A stretch of DNA of 11,155 bases from positions 1 to 11,155 of the forward strand of contig CAJOOV010000171.1 of the NCBI GenBank assembly GCA_905236265.1. Reading direction: 5' to 3'. The DNA is from an uncultured Oscillospiraceae bacterium. Lineage in GTDB: Bacteria > Bacillota > Clostridia > Oscillospirales > Oscillospiraceae. Shown here piece by piece: positions 6,915 to 11,155 of this stretch (position 1 is the first letter of the stretch; the number at the start of each line of letters is the position of its first letter). The notes below the pieces were generated by a model. It ran no database searches, was not told the origin of the DNA, and saw only the letters and a program-made list of their open reading frames with translations. The position numbers and the translations under genes were made by a program.

Positions 6915-6947
6915 ATTGTAAACCAAGAGAGAAATGAAGTTTACAAT
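6915..6947. promoter_or_regulatory. BirA-type biotin operator
   Basis: ATTGTAAAC (6915-6923) and GTTTACAAT (6939-6947) form a perfect 9-bp inverted repeat with a 15-nt spacer. Arm sequence and spacing match the known BirA operator pattern (TTGTNAACC, about 15 nt, GGTTNACAA). It covers the predicted transcription start of bioY, so binding of biotinoyl-AMP-loaded BirA should block initiation when biotin is plentiful. This implies a BirA with a DNA-binding domain elsewhere in the genome. Confidence 0.9.
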
Positions 6948-6963
6948 TACGGAGGGATTTGAC

Positions 6964-7542
6964 ATGAACCAGACGGAGACCGGGCGGGCCGGTTCCATTG
7001 GCGTGAGGGAGATGGCGCTTTGCGGCCTGTTTGCGGCACTGATGGCCATTTGCTCTTGGATTTCCATACCCACGGCGGTGCCCTTCACCCTGCAGACCTT
7101 TGGTGTGTTTGTGGCGGTGGGCGTACTGGGGGGCAGGCTGGGGACGCTGGCTGTGGCGGTGTACCTGCTCCTTGGGGCGGTGGGACTGCCGGTGTTTGCA
7201 GGCTTTACCGGAGGAATCGGCATCCTGCTGGGCAGCACCGGAGGCTATCTGCTGGGGTTCCTTGGCTCCGCCGCCGTGATGTGGTGCATGGAGCGGCTGG
7301 GCAGGGGGCGGGCATGGGTGCGTCTGGTGTCCATGGTGGCGGGACTGCTGGTGTGCTATCTCTTCGGTACGGTGTGGTTCCGGATGGTGTACACGGCGCA
7401 AAACGGCGCAGTGACGCTGGGCACGGTGCTGGGCTGGTGCGTGCTTCCCTTTGTCCCCTTTGACCTGCTGAAAATCGCCCTTGCCTTTGCGGTGACAGGG
7501 AGATTGGAGAAGAATATGGAGGCGGCAGGATGGAGGAGATAA
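6964..7542 (+). CDS. bioY: Biotin transporter BioY (ECF transporter S component)
   Basis: This 192-aa integral membrane protein binds biotin with high affinity and works with an ECF energy-coupling module (EcfA, EcfA', EcfT), which is not encoded here. BioY signatures are clear: VPFTLQTFGVF (39-49), GLPVFAGFTGG (74-84) followed by TGGYLLGF (92-99), and PFVPFDLLKI near the C-terminus (162-171). About six hydrophobic segments are visible. ATG 6964 is preceded by GGAGGG (6951-6956, 7-nt spacing). An in-frame ATG at 6934 lies inside the operator and has no RBS. The promoter and BirA-type operator directly upstream indicate repression by biotin. The last 13 nt overlap the next gene. Confidence 0.96.
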   Translation: MNQTETGRAGSIGVREMALCGLFAALMAICSWISIPTAVPFTLQTFGVFVAVGVLGGRLGTLAVAVYLLLGAVGLPVFAGFTGGIGILLGSTGGYLLGFLGSAAVMWCMERLGRGRAWVRLVSMVAGLLVCYLFGTVWFRMVYTAQNGAVTLGTVLGWCVLPFVPFDLLKIALAFAVTGRLEKNMEAAGWRR

Positions 7543-7928
7543 CACTGCGCCCCCACCACGGGATGTGTCTGGCCTATTATCAGGGCTACGGCTACAGCGA
7601 ACGCTTCAACCAAAGGATGCAGGAGATGCTGGAGGCGGTTGGGCGGAATCCTGTTGTAAAGCTGCAGGTGGCTGCGGACTGCATCTGCGCAGAATGTCCC
7701 TCCCGGCAGGGGGAGCGCTGCGAGACGGAGGCAAAGGTGGCGGGCTATGACCGTCAGGTACTCTCGGCCTGCGGCTTGGAGGAGGGGGCGACACTGCCCT
7801 TCCTCACCTTTGCCGCACAGGTGCAGGGCGCGATTCTGTCGCCGGGGAAACGGGAGGCAGTCTGCGGCAGCTGCCAGTGGAGCTCTCTGTGCAACGGGAA
7901 GAGCCGGTGGGAGCATCTGGAGCCGTGA
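7530..7928 (+). CDS. DUF1284 family cysteine-rich protein, coupled to bioY
   Basis: This 132-aa soluble protein matches DUF1284 by its start, LRPHHGMCLAYYQGYGYS, and by ADCICAEC near residue 50. Its function is unknown. It has nine cysteines. Cys51, 53, 56 and 64 form a C-x-C-x2-C-x7-C group, and Cys112, 115 and 121 a C-x2-C-x5-C group; with His9/His10 this suggests a metal or Fe-S site (inference). Its ATG at 7530 lies 13 nt inside the end of bioY, with GGAGG about 8 nt before it. Translation is therefore probably coupled to bioY, and transcription should be biotin-controlled through the shared operator. A hairpin terminator follows. A link to biotin use or synthesis is possible, but only the context supports it. 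Confidence 0.85.
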   Translation: MEEITLRPHHGMCLAYYQGYGYSERFNQRMQEMLEAVGRNPVVKLQVAADCICAECPSRQGERCETEAKVAGYDRQVLSACGLEEGATLPFLTFAAQVQGAILSPGKREAVCGSCQWSSLCNGKSRWEHLEP

Positions 7929-7957
7929 GAGAGCTTTGATACGGATACAGCGAAAGC

Positions 7958-7989
7958 ATCCCCTGTCCCGATTTTCCGGGACAGGGGAT
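7958..7989. terminator. Strong hairpin terminator between convergent genes
   Basis: ATCCCCTGTCCCG (7958-7970) and CGGGACAGGGGAT (7977-7989) form a perfect 13-bp stem with a 6-nt loop. The T-rich tail is weak on both sides (CAATCTTTATT on plus, GCTTTCGCTGT on minus). It lies between the 3' ends of the DUF1284 gene and the 39-codon minus-strand gene, so it probably acts in both directions. Confidence 0.75.
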
Positions 7990-8016
7990 CAATCTTTATT
8001 CCGGAACAGAACGAGG

Positions 8017-8136
8017 TTATGCCGCCTCCTCCAGCTCCTGCCTTGCCTCATACATGGTGTCTGCGGAGAACAGGAACCTTCCCTCGTTGGAAAAAACCTC
8101 TACATGACCTCTCACATACCGAAACTCCACATCCAT
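8017..8136 (-). CDS. 39-aa hypothetical small protein
   Basis: A 39-codon gene starts MDVEFRYVRGHVEVF, continues through GRFLFSADT and ends ARQELEEAA before TAA. I do not recognise a named family. The start has a good RBS (AAAGGAG, about 8 nt before ATG 8136). A promoter with a perfect TATAAT lies about 45 nt further upstream, and the stop is followed by the strong hairpin at 7958-7989, so it is a complete transcription unit. The peptide is soluble and looks like two or three short beta strands (residues 2-7, 11-16, 20-24) followed by an acidic helix (27-38), a layout suited to a small regulatory or partner protein. No signal or membrane segment is present. The alternative is a chance ORF in a leader RNA, which I consider less likely given the matched signals. 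Confidence 0.65.
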   Translation of the reverse strand: MDVEFRYVRGHVEVFSNEGRFLFSADTMYEARQELEEAA

Positions 8137-8177
8137 TCCAGACACTCCTTTCAACCTGACGGTTTTCTGTTGTGCCT

Positions 8178-8207
8178 ATTATAATACATGCGGTGTCCAA
8201 TAGTCAG
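8178..8207 (-). promoter_or_regulatory. Promoter of the 39-aa gene
   Basis: The minus strand has TATAAT (8178-8183) and a 4-of-6 -35 box CTGACT (8202-8207) with an 18-nt spacer. The predicted start near 8171 gives a leader of about 35 nt. Confidence 0.6.
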
Positions 8208-8239
8208 GACTATGAGAGTACGATTTACGGGAATGTGAG

Positions 8240-8307
8240 AAAAAGAAAAAGCCTGAGAGGAAGCTCTGGGCGCACTGCACAGCGGGCAGCACCAGGCTTC
8301 CTCTCAG
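8240..8307 (-). terminator. Terminator of secG with a long bulged stem
   Basis: On the minus strand CTGAGAGGAAGC (8296-8307) pairs with GCTTCCTCTCAG (8253-8264). The stem extends through CTGG/CCAG across one bulged base and encloses about 22 nt. GCTTTTTCTTTTTCTC follows, giving a long T-rich tail. It lies 22 nt after the secG stop. Confidence 0.85.
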
Positions 8308-8329
8308 ACTGCTTCGGTATTCCGGTCTC

Positions 8330-8566
8330 TTACACGAAATTCAGCACCAGCACAGCCAGAACGAACACCAGACCGACCCATTTGGTCATACGGGCAAGGC
8401 GGGCATCCAGCGTGTTTGCCTTGTTCTTGCTCATATAGGTCTCGAAGGTGCCGCCAAAAGCGCCGGACAGACCGTTGCTCTTGCCGGACTGGAACAGAAT
8501 TGCCACAATCAGGAAGAGAGAGGCCAGAACGACCACGATAGAGAGTACGATTTGGGCGACGGACAT
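8330..8566 (-). CDS. secG: Preprotein translocase subunit SecG
   Basis: This 78-aa protein is the small accessory subunit of the SecYEG channel and assists SecA-driven export. It has the expected two membrane helices (about 3-26 and 60-78) joined by a cytoplasmic loop with the conserved QSGKSNGLSGAFGG motif (residues 26-39). Length and layout are typical. The start at 8566 is preceded by AAAGGA (8576-8581, minus strand) at 9-nt spacing. The gene lies downstream of aroD on the same strand, but it has its own promoter and a strong terminator, so it can be expressed alone. No rnr, smpB or ssrA follows, although these often accompany secG in Firmicutes. Confidence 0.96.
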   Translation of the reverse strand: MSVAQIVLSIVVVLASLFLIVAILFQSGKSNGLSGAFGGTFETYMSKNKANTLDARLARMTKWVGLVFVLAVLVLNFV

Positions 8567-8585
8567 CTTGTTTCATCCTTTCAAC

Positions 8586-8604
8586 ATCCGCATTCCCTGC
8601 GGAT
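8586..8604 (-). other. Small hairpin in the secG 5' leader
   Basis: ATCCGCA (8598-8604) and TGCGGAT (8586-8592), read on the minus strand, form a perfect 7-bp stem with a 5-nt loop, ending 4 nt before the secG Shine-Dalgarno sequence. It may affect translation or mRNA stability. No T-run follows, so it is not a terminator. Confidence 0.5.
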
Positions 8605-8621
8605 TGTATTCACAGATTGTC

Positions 8622-8650
8622 AGTATAGCATGGAAAGATGAGAAATGCAA
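8622..8650 (-). promoter_or_regulatory. Promoter of secG
   Basis: On the minus strand TTGCAT (8645-8650) and TATACT (8622-8627) are separated by 17 nt, with a TG extended -10 (TGCTATACT). It begins 18 nt after the aroD stop, and no terminator separates aroD from it. Confidence 0.75.
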
Positions 8651-8667
8651 GCGCTTTTTCCACAGCC

Positions 8668-9426
8668 TTACCCATTGGGAGAGAGCAGCTCCAGCAGCCT
8701 TGCCATTTCCTGCGCCGGAAGCTGTCCGGGAGCGGAGGCGCCGTCCAGAGCGGCAAAGGTGAGGGCGGAGCCAAAGACCTCCCCGGAGATGCGGCTGAGT
8801 GCGCCAAGGGTGCCCATGCTGACGGTGACGATGGGACAGTCCGCCACGGCGGCATATTCCTGCGTCACGTCCAGCAGGGTCAGCACGTCGCCGGGGGAGC
8901 GGGGCATCACCGCTATTTTGGCAATATCCGCTCCCAGCGCCTCCATCAGCCTCAGCCGCTGCAGCAGCTCCCCAATGCCGGGGGTACACTGGAAATTGTG
9001 GTAGGAGAGGATGACCTTCACCCCGTGGGCGTGGCAGAAGTCCAGCTCCCGGCGCACAAAATCCTCCCCGGCGGACAGCTCAATGTCCACCAGATCAACC
9101 GCCCCGCCAAGGGCGGCGGTTTCGATCACGGTGGCGTAAGCGCCGGGAGACAGCTCCCTTGCCCCGCCCTCCGCCGCCCGGCGGAAGGTGGCCAGCAGGG
9201 GCAGCTCCCCCAGTGCGGAGCGAAGCTGCGCCCCGGTGCGCAGCAGCACAGCGGGGTCATCTCCCTGCTCCATGCCGTCCAGCCGCCACTCCGCCATCTG
9301 TGCCGGACTTGCGGCAAGGGCGCCGGCCTGGGCCAGAAGGCGGGAGGGGGTGGAGCCGGTGAGAGGGACGACGATTTTCGGTCTGCCTGAGCCGATGCTC
9401 AGACCCCGTACAGAGACAGCCTGCAT
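8668..9426 (-). CDS. aroD: Type I 3-dehydroquinate dehydratase
   Basis: This 252-aa cytosolic enzyme converts 3-dehydroquinate to 3-dehydroshikimate, step three of the shikimate pathway, through a Schiff base. Type I residues fall at nearly the same numbers as in the enterobacterial enzyme: Glu46 and Arg48 in EWRLD, Arg82 and Glu86 in FRRAAEGG, catalytic His143 in SYHNF, Schiff-base Lys170 in IAKIAVMP, Arg212 in SRISGE, and Ser231/Gln235 in SAPGQLP. It therefore looks fully active and of normal length. ATG 9426 lies 9 nt after the aroE stop. Its GAGGTG RBS overlaps the aroE TGA, so the two genes are probably translationally coupled. The aroE product performs the next reaction. No terminator is seen before the secG promoter, so some read-through is possible. 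Confidence 0.97.
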   Translation of the reverse strand: MQAVSVRGLSIGSGRPKIVVPLTGSTPSRLLAQAGALAASPAQMAEWRLDGMEQGDDPAVLLRTGAQLRSALGELPLLATFRRAAEGGARELSPGAYATVIETAALGGAVDLVDIELSAGEDFVRRELDFCHAHGVKVILSYHNFQCTPGIGELLQRLRLMEALGADIAKIAVMPRSPGDVLTLLDVTQEYAAVADCPIVTVSMGTLGALSRISGEVFGSALTFAALDGASAPGQLPAQEMARLLELLSPNG

Positions 9427-9435
9427 TCTGACACC

Positions 9436-10323
9436 TCACATTTCCAGCAGGGGACGCACCACATCCAGCGGCATCTCCTGACCTGTCCAGTAGTGGAAGG
9501 CAATGGCTCCCTGATAGAGCACCATAGGCGCACCGTTTTGGGTGGTACAGCCCACGGATTTGGCGATTTGCAGCAGCTTCGTCTCCGCCGGGACATAGAT
9601 CACGTCGGACACGGCGAGGGAGGGGCGCAGGAAGGAGGGGTCAGGGAGCCACGTCTGCCCCTCCAGCGCACCCATGCCCACATTGGTGGCGTTTGCCAGC
9701 AGCACGGACTGGGAAATCTCCCGGCGCAGCGTGTCAAGGCAGTCCGCATCATCGCAGTTCAGCTCGTAGAGATGGACGTTACAGGCGGTGTGGAAGCGCA
9801 GCTTCGCCACGAAGTCCTCCGCCTGCTGCCAGTGGCGGCTGCGGCGGTTAAACACGGAGATTTCCCCGGCACCCCGGAGGGCGGCAGTGGCGAGAATTGC
9901 CTTTGCGGCACCGCCGGTGCCCACCAGCGTCAGCTTCTCCCCGTTCAGGGGGATGCCCGCCTCCCGGATGCCCCGCAGCCAGCCCACGCCGTCGGTATTG
10001 TGACCTACAAGCCGTCCGTTTTCGTTGACGATGGTATTCACCGCCCCTGCAAGCTCGGCCTCCGGCGCAAGCTCGTCCAGATAGGGAATCACGGCGGTCT
10101 TGTTGGGCATGGAGAGGTTTGCACCCCGGATGTTCAGTGTGCGCATAGCCTCCACTGCGCCCCGCAGCCGGGACTCGTCCACGTCAAAGGCGAGATACCT
10201 GCAATTGAGCCCCAGCGCCTGAAAGGCGGCGTTGTGCATCAGGGGGGACTTGGAGTGGCGGCAGGGGTGGGCAAAAAAGGCGTACAGGGCGGTGGAGGCG
10301 TCAATGGAGCTGGAAGGGGACAT
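9436..10323 (-). CDS. aroE: Shikimate dehydrogenase (AroE/YdiB family)
   Basis: This 295-aa enzyme should reduce 3-dehydroshikimate to shikimate with NAD(P)H. The substrate-binding domain has SKSPLMHN (24-31), GANLSMPNKT with catalytic Lys75, GAVNTIVN, and GHNTDGVG with Asp111. The nucleotide-binding fold has GTGGAAKA (135-142), the adenosine-side loop FNRRSRHW (158-165) and NATNVGM (211-217). The C-terminus has YQGAIAFHYWTG. SMPNK, NTIVN and FNRR are closer to YdiB-type quinate/shikimate dehydrogenases than to classical AroE, whereas the HN after SKSPLM is AroE-like. ATG 10323 gives the family N-terminus and has AAAGGA about 9 nt upstream. The frame runs open to 10461, but that extension covers leader hairpins and non-family sequence. 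It is the first gene of aroE-aroD. Confidence 0.95.
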   Translation of the reverse strand: MSPSSSIDASTALYAFFAHPCRHSKSPLMHNAAFQALGLNCRYLAFDVDESRLRGAVEAMRTLNIRGANLSMPNKTAVIPYLDELAPEAELAGAVNTIVNENGRLVGHNTDGVGWLRGIREAGIPLNGEKLTLVGTGGAAKAILATAALRGAGEISVFNRRSRHWQQAEDFVAKLRFHTACNVHLYELNCDDADCLDTLRREISQSVLLANATNVGMGALEGQTWLPDPSFLRPSLAVSDVIYVPAETKLLQIAKSVGCTTQNGAPMVLYQGAIAFHYWTGQEMPLDVVRPLLEM

Positions 10324-10542
10324 GGCAACCAATCCTTTCGAATCCCAGACAAAGTCCGATGGACTTTGTCTGGGGGCTTTGCATCCATGCTGCGCGCACT
10401 CCCTACGGTCGCACACTTGCATGGATAGAGGTATGTTTGCACCGAAGTGAATTCGGCACAAACATGATTTGACTCTATTCCGCTCTGCGGGCGGAACGCT
10501 GCGAGGCTTTGCCTGCAGTGTGAGCCTTTCCGGTTTGTTCTG
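10324..10542 (-). promoter_or_regulatory. Structured 5' leader of aroE with five hairpins
   Basis: This non-coding stretch holds five minus-strand stem-loops in series: H1 10499-10518 (8 bp with one bulge, AAA loop), H2 10478-10496 (6 bp), H3 10433-10465 (14 bp, 5-nt loop), H4 10383-10426 (8 bp plus an inner 6-bp stem) and H5 10344-10374 (perfect 14 bp, 3-nt loop). In H3 two pairs and in the inner part of H4 two pairs are G-U only when read as minus-strand RNA; on the plus strand they are C-A mismatches. That favours a functional RNA in the aroE transcript. No hairpin is followed by a T-run. H5 ends shortly before the aroE RBS, so control of translation or stability is more plausible than attenuation. 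A dispersed palindromic repeat is the main alternative. Confidence 0.6.
10344..10374. repeat. Perfect 14-bp inverted repeat upstream of aroE
   Basis: CCCAGACAAAGTCC (10344-10357) and GGACTTTGTCTGGG (10361-10374) are exact reverse complements with a 3-nt loop. Neither strand has a T-run after it. This is the last and strongest hairpin of the aroE leader. Its perfect symmetry also resembles REP-like extragenic repeats. Confidence 0.8.
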
Positions 10543-10548
10543 TCCACT

Positions 10549-10577
10549 ATTATACCAATACCGCCGGAAAAATGCAA
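10549..10577 (-). promoter_or_regulatory. Promoter of aroE-aroD
   Basis: The minus strand has TATAAT (10549-10554) and a weak -35 TTGCAT (10572-10577) at 17-nt spacing. The -35 sequence is identical to that of the secG promoter in this window. The predicted start is near 10542. Confidence 0.7.
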
Positions 10578-10635
10578 AAGGAATACAGCGTTTTCCTTTT
10601 GTAGCAATTTGTTATTCTTTGTTCATAGAATCCTG

Positions 10636-10664
10636 TTGTTTTCCCTATGGGGACAGGGTAAAAT
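10636..10664 (+). promoter_or_regulatory. Promoter of the membrane protein gene
   Basis: TTGTTT (10636-10641) and TAAAAT (10659-10664) with a 17-nt spacer lie about 30 nt before the RBS of the gene at 10694. Together with the aroE promoter this makes a divergent promoter region. Confidence 0.6.
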
Positions 10665-10693
10665 ACCACCACGATTAGAAAGGAGTTGATTGC

Positions 10694-11155
10694 ATGGACG
10701 CTTTGCGCCTTGACCGTTCCCAGATGCTGGGATACGGGGAATTGGACCGGGCGGCATATAATATGGCCATCGGCGCCCTGCTGCTGTACGGTTTTTTGGT
10801 AAACGGGGTTCTCTGCTACTTCGGGCAGAACCTGATCTATTATCTCTCCGGGGGAATGTACGGGTTTTTCCTGCTGATTTATTTCGGCTGCACCATTCTC
10901 TCGGTGGTTCTCAGCTCGTCCCCAAGCGCTGCGGTGAACTTTATCGGCTATAACCTGCTGGTGCTGCCCATTGGCGTGCTGCTGTCCATCACGGTTCCCG
11001 GCTTTTCCTTCCAGACCATCCAGTCTGCGCTGGTGGGCACGGGGGTGTTCGTGGTGCTGATGGTTGCCGCCGCCTATGCCCGGCCTGAGTTCTTCCTCTC
11101 CCTCGGCTCCACCCTGCGCACGGCGCTGATCGTCACGGTGATTGCGGAGCTGGTG
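10694..11155 (+). CDS. Bax inhibitor-1-like multi-pass membrane protein (partial)
   Basis: The frame starts MDALRLDRSQMLGYG behind AGGAG (8-nt spacing) and continues past the right edge, so only 154 codons are visible. A short N-terminal tail is followed by hydrophobic segments at about residues 24-40 (MAIGALLLYGFLVNGVL), 54-76, 82-100 and 111-131, with another beginning at the edge. The pattern AYNMAIGALLLYGF, FIGYNLLVLPIGVLLS and a later RPEFFLSLGSTLRTAL recalls clostridial Bax inhibitor-1/YccA-type proteins, which in some bacteria act as pH-sensitive calcium leak channels or interact with membrane proteases. This is family recall from a fragment. Another small membrane family cannot be excluded. 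It is divergent from aroE. Confidence 0.55.
   Translation, partial: MDALRLDRSQMLGYGELDRAAYNMAIGALLLYGFLVNGVLCYFGQNLIYYLSGGMYGFFLLIYFGCTILSVVLSSSPSAAVNFIGYNLLVLPIGVLLSITVPGFSFQTIQSALVGTGVFVVLMVAAAYARPEFFLSLGSTLRTALIVTVIAELV

Noticed and set aside
6934..6963. Alternative bioY start at ATG 6934
   Set aside because: It lies inside the BirA-type operator, has no Shine-Dalgarno sequence, and would add ten residues not typical of BioY.
6754..7545. Extended minus-strand frame upstream of the GH25 gene
   Set aside because: It runs antisense through bioY, encodes His/Gln/Pro-rich non-family sequence, and the RBS and catalytic fold start at 6753.
7747..8184. Plus-strand frame of 145 codons after the DUF1284 gene
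   Set aside because: It overlaps the DUF1284 gene in another frame, passes through the terminator hairpin, lacks an RBS, and is antisense to the better-supported 39-aa gene.
10324..10461. N-terminal extension of aroE to ATG 10461
   Set aside because: The extra 46 residues are encoded by the hairpin region, have no AroE similarity, and the family N-terminus begins at 10323.
1..11155. CRISPR arrays, insertion sequences, att sites, replication origin
   Set aside because: No direct-repeat arrays, transposase motifs, integrase genes or DnaA-box clusters were seen on either strand.

Overview
The window looks like the chromosome of a fairly GC-rich, Gram-positive Clostridia member, probably Oscillospiraceae/Ruminococcaceae-like. 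Support comes from strong AGGAGG-type ribosome binding sites, near-consensus sigma-A promoters with 17-nt spacers, an L10-type attenuating leader, a BirA-type operator and lipoprotein/GH25 wall enzymes. I cannot name a species. No tRNA, rRNA, CRISPR array, transposase or other sign of an inserted element is visible.

Layout, left to right. (1) 1-4543, minus strand: a lipoprotein N-acetylmuramoyl-L-alanine amidase followed after 29 nt by a very large DUF4011-type superfamily 1 helicase-like protein that runs off the left edge. The helicase keeps its Walker A motif, but motif II and motif III look degenerate. (2) 4712-5886, plus strand: a consensus promoter, an L10 leader with a terminator, rplJ, rplL and a strong terminator, with no rplKA upstream or rpoBC downstream. 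(3) 5902-6753, minus: a GH25 lysozyme with a C-terminal peptidoglycan-binding domain and no signal peptide. (4) 6855-7989, plus: an unexplained 22-bp palindrome, a promoter, a BirA-type operator, bioY, an overlapping DUF1284 cysteine-rich gene and a hairpin terminator. (5) 8017-8207, minus: a 39-codon gene with its own promoter and RBS. (6) 8253-10577, minus: aroE-aroD (shikimate pathway) and then secG, which has its own promoter and terminator. The aroE transcript has a roughly 220-nt leader with five successive hairpins, two of which pair fully only as minus-strand RNA through G-U wobbles. (7) 10636-11155, plus: the start of a multi-pass membrane protein resembling the Bax inhibitor-1 family.

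Most genes are housekeeping genes: translation stalk, biotin uptake, aromatic amino acid precursors, Sec translocon and wall turnover. The accessory-looking parts are the degenerate helicase, the structured aroE leader, the biotin-linked DUF1284 gene, the 39-aa gene and the palindrome between GH25 and bioY. I did not find a clear multi-gene novel system. The helicase-like gene is the best candidate for an unusual protein, but its C-terminal part lies outside the window.
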